Notes: generated from the sequence alone by a model not told the origin. A stretch of DNA of 55,978 nucleotides from JAGWBG01 sp034421095 (GCA_034421095.1 DAOUKR010000034.1:1-55978), one strand, 5' to 3'. Shown: positions 1-9,020, counted from the stretch's first letter. Made by a program: numbers and translations.

Positions 1-46
1 AGTCAGGACAGCGCACATCGTGGCGATAAACCCGGGCTCGCACCAT
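1..46 (-). CDS. N-terminal fragment of a probable transposase (cut by window edge)
   Basis: On the minus strand an AGGAGG ribosome site lies 7 nt before an ATG at 46. The 15 codons that remain read MVRARVYRHDVRCPD. A short basic start followed by a Cys-Pro-Asp that could open a zinc ribbon resembles the N-terminus of IS1-like / InsA-type transposases. That match is from memory of the family and rests on 15 residues only. The gene continues beyond position 1, so nothing about its integrity can be said. Alternatives are any small zinc-ribbon protein. Confidence 0.4.
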   Translation of the reverse strand, partial: MVRARVYRHDVRCPD

Positions 47-171
47 CTCCACACCTCCTCCCTTCTCCTTAGACCTGCATTATAACTCAATATCTCTCTA
101 TCTTCACAATACCAGTTGCCGCTCTGGACATTATACCAAGCGCAGGAACAATGCCCCGGCGGTTGGGTGTG

Positions 172-201
172 TTGATGGAGCGGCGTCGGAGAACGTATAA
201 T
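172..201 (+). promoter_or_regulatory. Putative sigma-A promoter for the aspartic protease gene
   Basis: TTGATG (172-177), an 18-bp spacer and a perfect TATAAT (196-201). Transcription would start near 208, leaving a leader of about 138 nt before the ATG at 346. The rest of the 47-345 interval shows no gene or repeat that I can recognise. Confidence 0.4.
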
Positions 202-345
202 CTTCATAAAATCAATTGACCGTCCGCTAGCATCTTCGTCGAGTGGGACGAAATAAAGGGAGAAGTATGACGCCCAAAAATCAAGTCCATGCAGGCCAAC
301 TGACGAATCAAGAGAGACAGCCCCTACATCTACAAGGAGGTCAAA

Positions 346-726
346 ATGGGAGTTACAAGAGTTACGGTCGCCATACGGAACATCGCTGAACCTGACCGGG
401 TATGGGAGGGCCTTTTTCTGGTGGACACCGGCGCAACAGACTGCCTGGTCCCAAGACAACATCTGGAGTCCATCGGACTTTTCCCCGAAGGACAGAGGAG
501 ATACGGCCTGGCCGACGGCAGCGAAATAAGGCTGGACATTACCGCTGCCCGGATAGAATTCATGGGGGAATGGGTCGGTGGGACCGTAGTGTTTGGCGAA
601 GAAGACGCCGACCCCTTGCTGGGAGTAACCGCCCTGGAATCGGTGGGCATCGAGGTGGACCCCCACAACCAGACGCTCCACAGGCTTCCCTCAACGCGAC
701 TCCGGGGTTTCCGGACTAACCCTTGA
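346..726 (+). CDS. Clan AA retropepsin-like aspartic protease
   Basis: A 126-residue protein carrying the single catalytic Asp-Thr-Gly-Ala motif of retroviral-type aspartic proteases (LVDTGATDCLVP, Asp27). It ends with the LLGVTALESVGIEVDP-type strand typical of small bacterial clan AA proteins. Such proteins have one active-site Asp per chain and are expected to work as homodimers, with no signal peptide here. The start is fixed by AAGGAGG 5 nt upstream of ATG 346. The gene stands alone, with a possible promoter at 172-201 and a strong hairpin at 863-898 downstream. Substrate unknown; family assignment is firm, physiological role is not. Confidence 0.8.
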   Translation: MGVTRVTVAIRNIAEPDRVWEGLFLVDTGATDCLVPRQHLESIGLFPEGQRRYGLADGSEIRLDITAARIEFMGEWVGGTVVFGEEDADPLLGVTALESVGIEVDPHNQTLHRLPSTRLRGFRTNP

Positions 727-862
727 GGCCCTTCGATTTTCGAAGCTGCCTGAACCGGTGACTAGTGGAGACACTGCGAACGCCGGCACACTCAGTCAGG
801 CCTTTAGACCCCTCACTTCGCTCAGGATGACAAGCGATTCGCTAATCTGCCACTCGGAGAAT

Positions 863-898
863 TAAAGGGGACCCCACACATTGGTGGGGTCCCCTTTA
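863..898. terminator. Strong bidirectional hairpin between convergent genes
   Basis: A perfect 15-bp inverted repeat (863-877 pairs with 884-898) with a 6-nt loop. It lies between the convergent protease gene and the dehydratase operon, 26 bp from the latter's stop codon. There is only a short T/A flank (three to four T on either strand), so it is a plausible two-way terminator without a long U tract. Confidence 0.65.
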
Positions 899-923
899 CC
901 TTGGTCGTACACTATACCCGGTC

Positions 924-2471
924 CTAGTTTCTGGCGTGCTTGGCAACCATCTCAACCAGGTTTGCCGCCGTGCTGATGCCCCCGCCGTGGTGGTTGTCCA
1001 TCTTTAGCATGGCATTCTTGTACTTGGGGTGCTTCGCCACGTAGTCCTTTACCTGCTCCAGGGTTACACGGTTCTCCTCCAGCACCGTCTTGAGCTCCTC
1101 TCGCGCCTTCATCTTGGCCTCGTAGAGCTTCATCTGGACGCGGCTCTTCACGTTCACCTCGCCGTCGCCGGAGGTCTCGATGGGAATGTAGATGGCATCC
1201 TTGTAGTCGGCCACCACCCGGCTCTGTACGCCGTCACTCATGGTGCTGGGCATGCAGCCGAAGGGCTTGAGAGAGATTACCATCTGGGCGTGCTTGTCCT
1301 CGGTCGCCATGATATTTTTCCCGATTTCCAGGTGGCCTTCCCCTCCCTTGAGGTGGGTATTGTAGTAGGCCTTTGCATATTCGGCCAGCTTCCGCTGGTT
1401 TGGCAGGGAGTCGGTCTTGAAGCCAAGCGCCCACCGGTACAGGTTGTACCAGTTGCGGAAGAACACCTGGGCCACGTTGAGCTTCCGTATCGTGCTCTTC
1501 TTGGCGGGGTCTATCTGCATCTTCTCTTCTGCGGTATGCTTGGCCGACCAGATGAGATAGTCTATCCACGTGCCGATAGGCTCCACCAGCACTTCCGCTC
1601 CCTCGGACTCCAGCCACTCGAACATGTGGTAGTTGCCGTCGCCTTCGGTGGTCTGCGCCCAGAACTCGCCGGTAATCTTCACCTTGGGCTTGACCCGGGA
1701 GTAGTCCACCTCAATGGCCTGGAACATCTTTCTCACCCTGCGCAGGGCCCGGAATATGGACCGGTTATCCCTGAGGGCGTCCCCCATGACAATCTTGGCT
1801 TCCTCTATTACCCGGTTAGTCTCACCCTTGTTGACCTCGTAGGGGCGAATCTTGTACCCAAGCTCGTTAATCATGTCCCCGACCATGATGGACTTGAGAA
1901 GGGTGATGGCGAACTTGGCGTTTAGCTCCAGCGCTTCCTCGCCCTCGCTTTGCTTGAACCCCCCCGACTGCTGGAACAGCAGCACCCGGAAATCCTGGAA
2001 GCCGGAGTCTCGCAGGGCCTTGCGGTACTCCGCCTCGTACATCCCGAAGCGGCACGGGCCGCAGGCTCCGGCGGTGACGTACACGTAGCGGTTCTCGATG
2101 TCTTCCTCGCCAGCTTCCTTGAGCTTTTTCAGATAGTTGACGAGGCTGCCCACAGTGTAGTAAGTGGGGTTGCACTGGCCCCGGTTGCCATACTCCTTGC
2201 CCACGGACAGGGCCTCGTTGTCGGGAACGGGCAAACGGCGAAGCTTGTACCCCAGCCCCTCCATTGCCGCTAGAGCGAGTTCCTCGTGGGCTACCGTCAG
2301 ACCGCCGAAGAGAATGGTAGTGGAATCCTTCTGGTCCTTCGTCCAGGGCCGCTCCACCGGCTTCTCAAAATGGTTTAGCTCCTTCTTCCCTAGGCCCATC
2401 TCTTTACGAAGTTGTTCTTCGTACTCCTGAGTCCTTGCTTCTATTTCCTTTTCATCCATAACCTTTGCCAT
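924..2471 (-). CDS. 2-hydroxyacyl-CoA dehydratase / CoA-activase-related protein
   Basis: A 515-aa protein of the HgdB / DUF2229-related family, which is associated with radical 2-hydroxyacyl-CoA dehydratases and benzoyl-CoA reductases. Diagnostic cysteine motifs are GQCNPTYYTVG, AGACGPCRFGMYEAEY and KPFGCMPS, likely iron-sulfur ligands. An ATG with AGGAGG 7 nt upstream fixes the start. It lies 91 bp downstream of the giant activase, which is expected to power it by ATP-driven electron transfer. No classical separate HgdA/HgdB pair is present, so the substrate cannot be named; alternatively the protein is a structural partner of the activase rather than the catalytic dehydratase. Confidence 0.75.
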   Translation of the reverse strand: MAKVMDEKEIEARTQEYEEQLRKEMGLGKKELNHFEKPVERPWTKDQKDSTTILFGGLTVAHEELALAAMEGLGYKLRRLPVPDNEALSVGKEYGNRGQCNPTYYTVGSLVNYLKKLKEAGEEDIENRYVYVTAGACGPCRFGMYEAEYRKALRDSGFQDFRVLLFQQSGGFKQSEGEEALELNAKFAITLLKSIMVGDMINELGYKIRPYEVNKGETNRVIEEAKIVMGDALRDNRSIFRALRRVRKMFQAIEVDYSRVKPKVKITGEFWAQTTEGDGNYHMFEWLESEGAEVLVEPIGTWIDYLIWSAKHTAEEKMQIDPAKKSTIRKLNVAQVFFRNWYNLYRWALGFKTDSLPNQRKLAEYAKAYYNTHLKGGEGHLEIGKNIMATEDKHAQMVISLKPFGCMPSTMSDGVQSRVVADYKDAIYIPIETSGDGEVNVKSRVQMKLYEAKMKAREELKTVLEENRVTLEQVKDYVAKHPKYKNAMLKMDNHHGGGISTAANLVEMVAKHARN

Positions 2472-2542
2472 GATAACTCCTCCTGAGCTTTATATTGCGT
2501 CGTCCATATCACACCGGACAAGGTCGGGAGTGTGAGATGGCC

Positions 2543-2562
2543 CCTGTCTGCCGACAGGCAGG
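2543..2562. repeat. Short dispersed palindrome (CTGCCGACAGGCAG type)
   Basis: Imperfect self-complementary sequence built on CTGCCGACAGGCAG. A near copy sits at about 6573-6592. The two lie just outside opposite ends of the giant activase gene, which suggests a mobile short palindrome rather than a gene-specific site. Confidence 0.5.
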
Positions 2563-5500
2563 TCAGTCTGCCTCAACCGGCTCCTCAACTCGCTTTCTCC
2601 TGGGCAACTCGATGTCTACGAGTTTGATCATGTTGTCGTCGTGGCCGTTCTCACCCTCTTCAGATCCGTTCCCACGGAACTGAAGCAGCTGGGCGTAGGC
2701 CTTCTTGGGGTGGTCCTGGCCGGGGAGATTGCAGCTGGCGGACCCGCTGGCCATCTCGTCCTCCGGGTCGTCGTTGGCGGTATTCTGGGCCCGGATTCGG
2801 TCATAAGAGTCGGAGTCCCTGTCCCCGGCCTTTCCGTTAGTGCCATGTCCGTTGCCGCCGTTCTTGCCGATGTCGAGGGTAACGGGAACCCAGCTATCCT
2901 GGCCGTGGTGGGGCGCTCCAAGCTCGTCTACCTCGTGTTCGCGGCTCCCGCTGGAGTGGCTGGAGTCGTTGCCGCCGATTTCGATGTGGCCGGCTTCCAG
3001 CCCCAGCTTCATGGCCGCCTTGGCGCTGGCCCTCTGGAGGTGGGCCCTGTAGGCCGCTACCATCTGATCTAGCTCCTCTTCCGAGTGCATCTGGCGTTGC
3101 AGGTGCTCCTGGTAGCGCTGCAGGAAGTAGTCAATGGTCTCCACCCTGATTTTGATGGAGCCGGTGGGCTTGTTCTCGTCTATATCGTGGAAGGTGAAGT
3201 AGGGAGTCCCCGACGCCTCAATAATGTTCTCAACCGTGTTGTATATGGGGGCGTCGTGGCCGCACTTGAAGCTGGAGAGGTCAATGGCGACCAGGTTGGG
3301 ATGGCGGGCCACGTACTTGGCCCCCCACACCTTCTTGCTGGAGTTCTCGCTGTAGTTGTTCTTCCACACGTCGGTGATGTCCAGTGGGTGGGTAATGACA
3401 CCCGACCTCACGTCGTCGCCGAAGAGCCTGTCCAGGATGTCCTCATCCTGTGGAAGGGAGTCCACGCTGAAGATGGGGTATCCCCTCTTCTGAATCTCCG
3501 CCATGATTTCGTGGTTGAGGCCGGGGTCGTTGTGGTAGGGCCGGCCCAGCATGACCACTCCGACCTTCCCCTCCTCTTCCAGTTTGTCGAGGACCTTCCG
3601 CGCATCGACTCTGAGGGATACCTCGAAGTACTTGCGCCACACCTTGAAGGCGGTCTCTATTGCCTCGTCGTTCTCCTCCTCGGTGACGCCCAGAACGTCC
3701 CGGAAGCACTGGTACATCTGAATCTTGAACAGGGGCCAGGTTGCCATGTCGAAGGAGGGCGCCATGTAGGTGATCCCGTTCTCAGTGAATGTGTCTCCCT
3801 CCTTCGTGAAAGCCGCCTTCACCACTTCGGGGGTGATGGATACGGTGGGGCAGGCGGCGCTGTCGGCGGTGTTCACCAACTCGGTCCTGAGCTTCTGGAT
3901 AATGGGGAAGAAGATGATGTCCGGCTTCTGCTTGGCATCGAAGACCAGGTTGTGGATGTGGGCGATGGCAACCTTGCTGGGGAAGCATTGGTCAATGGAG
4001 CCTCGCCGGGAACCCTTGTACCACATCAGAGGGTCGGTGTAGTCGGAGTAGGTGATGTGCCGGAAGTGGAGCCCCAGCGCTTCGAAGTATGCCCCGAAGA
4101 ATGGCGACAGGGTGTACATGTTGAGGACCCTGGGCATGGCTATCTTTATGTTCTCCCGAAGCTCTCTGACCTCCGGGGATGCCTTGGCGACAGTCACGGA
4201 CTTCGCCTTGCGGAACCGGGATAGCAGGCCCTTCGGTCGGGCGGCTTGCTCCTCTTCTTCCTCGTCCAGCATGGAGGCCACCTTGGGAGGGCTGAAGCTG
4301 CGGAATGCCTCCGTAGAGGCCTTCTCCACGAAGTTGGGGTTGGCCTTCCTGATTTCGTCGAGCCTGGCCTTGATGACCTTCATGTCCTCCATCTTCTCCA
4401 CCGTGCCCTTCTCGCAGGTGGCGATGATGAAGCGGTTGTTCTGCCCTTCGGGAGTCACCGTGTCGATGTAGGTCCGCAGGCACTTGTTCTTGCAGAAGCT
4501 GCACCTGGTGGACTCGTCCCTGGTGGCGGTGAACTCAAGGGTCTCGGCTGCCTTCAGCCCAATGAAGGACGAGTCCCGCTCCGCCGCCACGCGTATGGCC
4601 TCAAGGGCGGCCCCGATAGCGCCGCTCTCTCCCGTGAACTGGTGGACACGTATGTTGGCGTTGGGGACCTTGGACTTGATGAAGTCGTACTGGGACTTGA
4701 CGGCGGCCAGGTTGTGCTGTGTGCCGCCCTGAAGGACGAAGGTGGTGCCGAACTTGCTCAGGTTTGGCTCGGCCACCACGTACAGCCATATATTCTTGGG
4801 CAGGACCTTGGCCAAGCCCGCCATGATTTCCTTCTTCTCCCAGCCCAACTGCTGGAAGTTGACGATGTCCGTCTCCATGAACACGGCGCATCCGTAGCCG
4901 AAGACGGGCAGCCTGTCGGCATCGAAGGCCACGTCTGCAAACTCGGCCACTGAGTAGCCGAACTTGGCGGCGGTGCTCTGGAGGAAGTAGCCGTTTCCGG
5001 CTGAGCACTGGGTGTTGAGCTTGAAGTCCTTGACCTTGCCGTCCTTAAGCACAATGACCTTGATGTCCTGGCCACCCACGTCAACGATTACGTCTGCGTC
5101 CTCGTAGTAGTGCAGGGCGGACTTTGTGTGGGCCACCGTCTCCACTATTGCCACGTCGGCGGCGAGGGACTCCTTGAGCATGTCCTTGGCATAGCCGGTG
5201 GTCCCTACTCCCATGACTTTGAGGGTGGCATCCTGGTTCTCGACGTATTCTCTGAGGTCGGCCAGGATGTCCTGGGTATCGGCCAGGGGGTTGCCCTTGG
5301 ACAGCTGGTAGGCCGTTGCCAGCAGATTTCCATCGCTGTCCATGAGGACTGCCTTGGTGGAGGTGGAGCCGCCGTCAATTCCTATGAAGGCTTCCACTTC
5401 CTGTCCCGGGGTGAACTTTGCCGGCTCCCAGGGGACCTTGGCGAAGAGCTTCTTGAACTCATCAAGCTCGTCCTGTGTCCTGGCAAGGCCAACGTCGCCC

Positions 5501-6504
5501 GATGCCTCTCGCATCTGGGTCCGGCCCACCTCGATGAACCCCTCCAGGGTCTCGGTCCCCTTGTACACGCCTACGTCGGGGTCCTCGCTCTTGCCGTAGA
5601 GGACCGAGCCGATGGCGGCGTAGTACTGGGCGTTGTCCGGGACTATAATCAGGTCTTCCGGGGGGACTCCTTCAGGTAGTGGGAAGTTGCGCTCCTCCCA
5701 TATCTTGGGGATGTTGTTTTTCCAGCAGTCTCGCATGGCGGGGATGAAGGTGTTGGGGCCGCCGAGGAGGAGCACCGTGGGGCGGAGGGTGTTGCCCCTC
5801 GTGAGCACGCTCAGGTTCTGCTGGACTATGGCCTCGAACAGGGATGCCATAAGCTCGTTGGGGGGCACGCCGTTCTTCTGGAGGCCGTTTATGTCCGTCT
5901 CGGCGAAAACTCCGCATTTGCCCGCCACCGGGTGGAGCTTGACGTCGTAGTAGGGCAGGCCCTGTAGCTGCTCGCCGCTCATCTGGAGCTTGGCATTGAT
6001 TTTGTCAATGACGGCCCCTGTACCACCGGCGCACTTGTCGTTCATGCTGGGGATTTTCCGCTTCGTGCCGCTTTCGGGGTCGCTGAACCAGATGATTATC
6101 TTGGCGTCCTGCCCCCCCAACTCTATGACCGAGCCGGCGTCCGGGTAGAGGTTCTCCACCGCCAGGGAGACGGCGTTGACTTCCTGGACAAACTTGGCCC
6201 CTATATACTCCCGCAACATGTTGCCGCCGCTGCCGGTTATGAATATGCGGAACTTGTCCTGGGGCAGCGTGGGGAAGTCCGCTTCTATGCGCTTGAGAAA
6301 CTCAAAGACCTTCTCCGGCTGCTTGGTCTGATGGCGCTCGTAGTCTTTCCAGAGAATCTCGTCTGTCTCCGGGTCCATCACCACGGCCTTCACGGTGGTG
6401 GAGCCTACGTCCAGTCCGACCATTAGCTCCTTGTAGGATGGCTCCGCATCCGAAGCGGTCCATTGGGCCGCCAAGTCGTTGTTACGGTTCACAATGTCTA
6501 CCAT
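2563..6504 (-). CDS. Giant BadF/BcrA-type acyl-CoA dehydratase activase (two ASKHA domains plus DUF2229)
   Basis: A 1313-aa protein. An ASKHA ATPase domain at about 27-310 starts VGLDVGSTTVKAVVM and has DKCAGGTGAVID and GKCGVFAETD cysteines. A second at about 373-640 starts FIGIDGGSTSTKAVLM and has QCSAGNGYF and GYGCAVFMETD. In this family those cysteines hold a bridging [4Fe-4S] cluster. A C-terminal DUF2229-like region (about 670-1140) has CSFCKNKC and further cysteines. The last 170 residues are hydrophilic, rich in Gly, Asn, His and Asp, and unlike the family core. The role is ATP-dependent single-electron activation of a dehydratase, presumably the 924-2471 product. ATG with GGAGG about 6 nt upstream. 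Two activase domains in one chain may mimic the usual homodimer. Confidence 0.82.
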   Translation of the reverse strand: MVDIVNRNNDLAAQWTASDAEPSYKELMVGLDVGSTTVKAVVMDPETDEILWKDYERHQTKQPEKVFEFLKRIEADFPTLPQDKFRIFITGSGGNMLREYIGAKFVQEVNAVSLAVENLYPDAGSVIELGGQDAKIIIWFSDPESGTKRKIPSMNDKCAGGTGAVIDKINAKLQMSGEQLQGLPYYDVKLHPVAGKCGVFAETDINGLQKNGVPPNELMASLFEAIVQQNLSVLTRGNTLRPTVLLLGGPNTFIPAMRDCWKNNIPKIWEERNFPLPEGVPPEDLIIVPDNAQYYAAIGSVLYGKSEDPDVGVYKGTETLEGFIEVGRTQMREASGDVGLARTQDELDEFKKLFAKVPWEPAKFTPGQEVEAFIGIDGGSTSTKAVLMDSDGNLLATAYQLSKGNPLADTQDILADLREYVENQDATLKVMGVGTTGYAKDMLKESLAADVAIVETVAHTKSALHYYEDADVIVDVGGQDIKVIVLKDGKVKDFKLNTQCSAGNGYFLQSTAAKFGYSVAEFADVAFDADRLPVFGYGCAVFMETDIVNFQQLGWEKKEIMAGLAKVLPKNIWLYVVAEPNLSKFGTTFVLQGGTQHNLAAVKSQYDFIKSKVPNANIRVHQFTGESGAIGAALEAIRVAAERDSSFIGLKAAETLEFTATRDESTRCSFCKNKCLRTYIDTVTPEGQNNRFIIATCEKGTVEKMEDMKVIKARLDEIRKANPNFVEKASTEAFRSFSPPKVASMLDEEEEEQAARPKGLLSRFRKAKSVTVAKASPEVRELRENIKIAMPRVLNMYTLSPFFGAYFEALGLHFRHITYSDYTDPLMWYKGSRRGSIDQCFPSKVAIAHIHNLVFDAKQKPDIIFFPIIQKLRTELVNTADSAACPTVSITPEVVKAAFTKEGDTFTENGITYMAPSFDMATWPLFKIQMYQCFRDVLGVTEEENDEAIETAFKVWRKYFEVSLRVDARKVLDKLEEEGKVGVVMLGRPYHNDPGLNHEIMAEIQKRGYPIFSVDSLPQDEDILDRLFGDDVRSGVITHPLDITDVWKNNYSENSSKKVWGAKYVARHPNLVAIDLSSFKCGHDAPIYNTVENIIEASGTPYFTFHDIDENKPTGSIKIRVETIDYFLQRYQEHLQRQMHSEEELDQMVAAYRAHLQRASAKAAMKLGLEAGHIEIGGNDSSHSSGSREHEVDELGAPHHGQDSWVPVTLDIGKNGGNGHGTNGKAGDRDSDSYDRIRAQNTANDDPEDEMASGSASCNLPGQDHPKKAYAQLLQFRGNGSEEGENGHDDNMIKLVDIELPRRKRVEEPVEAD

Positions 6505-6637
6505 AGAATACCTCCATTGGCCAGGGTTTTTAGGGAACCTCTGAACAACTTACGCCATTCCGGCCCCCGTACATGTCTGCCGACCGGCAGGTCCAGTACG
6601 GGGCAGGCCTTGAGCCGGAATCCAGGGAAATATACTC

Positions 6638-7291
6638 TCATCTCGCACTGCTGCCGGTCTCCATAAGGGACTCCCTGGGCTTGACCAAGATGCCCCCCAT
6701 CCCAAACTCGAGAAGCTCCCGTACCAGTTCGGCCACTGGTGGGTCTCCTACCCCTATTTGGCGGGTCTCCTCGGCGGAGGTGATTTGGAAGATTACTTCC
6801 TTTACCGCCCCGATGATGGAGTAGGCGGTAAGGCGGGCGTTGCACGGCCGCACCAGCCTCATGGATATTCCCAGCATGAGGGACCGCTCTATCATCTGGG
6901 CGACCTCGCTGTAAAAGTCGGTCAGGCGTTTTTCTACGGTTCTGTCCAGGGGACTGGCCTGATGGAGCAGCATCTGGGTAAGCTCCTTTTCTTTCAGTAC
7001 CAAGTCCAACACCCTGGTCAGGTTGTCCTGTATCTGCACCAGGGGAGGAGGAGCGCCATGGGCCAGGGAGACGGGCCTTATGCAGTCCTGAAGGTCCTGC
7101 AGGAAGGCGTCGAGGATGCTCTGAAAAATGTGCAGCTTGTTGTCGAAATACTGGTAGAAGGTTCCCCTGGCGATGCCTGCTTCCTTGACAATCTGGGATA
7201 TGCTGGTGCCATAGAACCCCCTACTGGCGAAGGCTTTCTTCGCACAACCCACCAGGAGTTGCCTCCTGCCATCTCTCACTCCACTGTTCAT
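6638..7291 (-). CDS. TetR/AcrR-family transcriptional regulator
   Basis: 217 aa. The N-terminal helix-turn-helix (about 8-55) has the family signature ISQIVKEAGIARGTFYQYF, and the remaining 160 residues form an all-helical ligand domain. It is the first gene of a minus-strand set with the activase and dehydratase-like genes, 133 bp upstream of the former. It probably controls that operon and itself. A good promoter (7338-7366) and a 13-bp palindrome exactly at the predicted transcription start (7318-7330) fit autoregulation. The ligand is unknown; an acyl-CoA or aromatic substrate is a guess from context. Confidence 0.88.
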   Translation of the reverse strand: MNSGVRDGRRQLLVGCAKKAFASRGFYGTSISQIVKEAGIARGTFYQYFDNKLHIFQSILDAFLQDLQDCIRPVSLAHGAPPPLVQIQDNLTRVLDLVLKEKELTQMLLHQASPLDRTVEKRLTDFYSEVAQMIERSLMLGISMRLVRPCNARLTAYSIIGAVKEVIFQITSAEETRQIGVGDPPVAELVRELLEFGMGGILVKPRESLMETGSSAR

Positions 7292-7317
7292 CGAAAAGAA
7301 ACCCTATGACCAGCACG

Positions 7318-7330
7318 GCAAATATTTTGC
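7318..7330. promoter_or_regulatory. Candidate TetR operator palindrome
   Basis: Inverted repeat GCAAA-TAT-TTTGC lying at the predicted +1 of the regulator gene, where bound repressor would block transcription. The arms are only 5 bp, so the call is tentative. Confidence 0.35.
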
Positions 7331-7337
7331 TTGAGTC

Positions 7338-7366
7338 ATGGTAGAATGGAGACTCTCCCATGTCAA
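7338..7366 (-). promoter_or_regulatory. Sigma-A promoter of the tetR-activase-dehydratase set
   Basis: On the minus strand TTGACA (7366-7361), a 17-bp spacer and TACCAT (7343-7338). Predicted start near 7331, about 40 nt before the ATG at 7291. Confidence 0.55.
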
Positions 7367-7506
7367 AACAGTTTCACGGGAAATGGCTAATTTACCGGCC
7401 TGTGCCAGATACACGTGAGTCAAGTCGCGGGGAATTGCCCTTTTGGGGTGGCTGCCGAAACGGAGGAAGCGGGCAGAGCCTTTTATCTGTCACTCAGAGC
7501 CCTTTT

Positions 7507-7600
7507 AACCGCCACCCGTCATTTATATCGTCACCCCTCTGGCCCCTTTAACTTAACCGCCACCCGTCATTTATACCGTCACTCCTCTAGCCCCTTTAAC
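7507..7600. repeat. Tandem direct repeat, 48-bp period, two units
   Basis: Units 7507-7554 and 7555-7600 both begin AACCGCCACCCGTCATTTAT and differ at a few positions. No open reading frame with coding character crosses them. They open the 958-bp gene-free stretch 7292-8249, which otherwise holds the repeats listed next. Confidence 0.75.
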
Positions 7601-7601
7601 T

Positions 7602-7708
7602 GTCATTCCGAGCGCAGCGAGGAATCTAGGGAGTTTCATTCAAGGCATCGTAGCTTTGTGGGCAGGGACCTTAGATTCCTCATCCGTCTTTGGCGCATTC
7701 GGAATGAC
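7602..7708. repeat. Dispersed hairpin repeat (GTCATTCCGAG...CGGAATGAC family)
   Basis: Starts GTCATTCCGAGCGCAGCGAG and ends with the inverted TTCGGAATGAC, with internal complementary AGGAATCTA / TTAGATTCCT blocks, so the whole element folds into a long imperfect hairpin. Related copies occur at 12755-12879, 34533-34621 and 47209-47309, with a half copy at 17476-17508. A MITE-like, non-coding, probably non-autonomous element. Confidence 0.7.
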
Positions 7709-8078
7709 AGGGGGGGACGCCTCTCCTCCGTCATTCTGGCGAAAGCCAGAATCCAGAGTTGGGGTGGATGGATTCCGGCTCAAGGCCGGAATGACAGGTA
7801 TAGTGGCAACCCTTGTAGCTACCCTGCCCCCGGCCACTAGTGTCAACAGGCCCTGGATTCCTCGCTTCGTTGCACTACATTCGGAATGACATGGGGGGAC
7901 GCCTCTCCTCCGTCATTTTGGCGAAAGCCAGAATCCAGAGTTAGGGTGGATGGATTCCGGCTCAAGGCCGGAATGACAGGTAAAGTGGCAACCCTTGTAG
8001 CTACCCTACCCCGGGTCACTAGTGTCAACACGGTCTGGATTCCTCGCTTCGTTGCACTACATTCGGAATGGCATGGGG
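7697..8078. repeat. 182-bp tandem repeat, two full units plus a partial third
   Basis: Units 7697-7878 and 7879-8060 are nearly identical. A third begins at 8061 (ATTCGGAATGGCATGGGGG) and then diverges. Each unit contains two inverted CGGAATGAC-type hairpins. Short ORFs over the region are by-products of the repeats and have no recognisable protein character. Downstream, 8079-8249 shows nothing I recognise. Confidence 0.85.
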
Positions 8079-8249
8079 GCGCTTGGAATGACTGGAACAT
8101 GAAGTTTCGGCACAGGTTACACAGAGGCCTCAATGCTCAGGAGCAAGTTCCCGTTCCCTATGCCGGGGTGAGGAAAGAGGGAACGGGAACGCCAGGATGT
8201 GAGAGGCTAGTCGTCGGCTGCGACCCCCGTGCGACCCGGTGCCGGACTT

Positions 8250-9020
8250 CTAGTCGCCGGATTGAATATCGGCGAAGAAGTCCAGCACCAGCCGGTTGAA
8301 TATGTCGGGCTTCTCGAAGTAGACCGAATGGCCGGCGCCGTCCACGGTCTCCAAACGGGAGCCGGGGATGAGCTTGTGGGATAGCTCCATTGCGGCGGGC
8401 GGCATTACAACGTCCTCGCTCCCCACTATGAGCAGCGTGGGGACCCTCATCCCCGCCAGCTCTTGTGCTTTGGGGCCTTCGCCGCTGGTGAAGCCGTTGG
8501 GCTCCAACTCTTTGGGCGGGTTCATAAGGTTGATTTCTCTGTAGAGGAACGCCTTCGCCGGGTCCATGTCACGAAAGCCGGGAGCCACGGCCCGCAGCAT
8601 CGTATCGTCGGGGGCCTTCCGGTTTACTATGACGTCCACGACGTCATCTTCCCCGATGCCTCCCGTGGTGTCTGCCAGTACCAGCCCTTTGACCCTTTGT
8701 GGGTACTCCAGGGCGAAGCCCAGGCAAGTCAGGCCCCCCATGGACTGGGCCACCAGGAAGGCTGAATCTACCCCCAGGTGGTCCATCAAGTCCCGCAGGT
8801 CATCCACAAAGGCATCCCGCCCGGGCTCCGTGGGTGGGTTCAAGGACTGCCCGAACCCGCGGTGGTCAAAGGTGACGCATCTGTAGTTTCGGGAGAAAAC
8901 GGGAACCTGCTGCCACCAACTCAAGTGGTTGCCACCTCTACCGTGGGCGAACAGTACCGCAGGGCCTTCTCCGGTGCTCTCGTAGTATAGCTCGATTCCG
9001 TTAACAGGCGCCTTGGGCAT
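8250..9020 (-). CDS. Alpha/beta hydrolase
   Basis: 256 aa from the ATG at 9020. Shows the alpha/beta hydrolase core: oxyanion-side motif HGRGGNHLSW, nucleophile elbow VAQSMGGL (Ser, with Ala in place of the first Gly), acid in VGSEDVVMPP and His in GAGHSVYFEKPD. Resembles haloperoxidase / enol-lactone-hydrolase-like members, but the substrate cannot be told. An in-frame GTG at 9035 would add five residues; I prefer the ATG because GAGG lies about 9 nt upstream of it. No signal peptide, so cytoplasmic. 71 bp downstream of the ferredoxin gene. Confidence 0.85.
   Translation of the reverse strand: MPKAPVNGIELYYESTGEGPAVLFAHGRGGNHLSWWQQVPVFSRNYRCVTFDHRGFGQSLNPPTEPGRDAFVDDLRDLMDHLGVDSAFLVAQSMGGLTCLGFALEYPQRVKGLVLADTTGGIGEDDVVDVIVNRKAPDDTMLRAVAPGFRDMDPAKAFLYREINLMNPPKELEPNGFTSGEGPKAQELAGMRVPTLLIVGSEDVVMPPAAMELSHKLIPGSRLETVDGAGHSVYFEKPDIFNRLVLDFFADIQSGD

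Noticed and set aside
3085..4224. 379-codon plus-strand ORF opposite the activase
   Set aside because: A shadow of high-GC third codon positions; the minus strand carries a continuous family protein.
7507..8078. CRISPR array
   Set aside because: Units are 48 and 182 bp, contiguous without unique spacers, and no cas gene is present.
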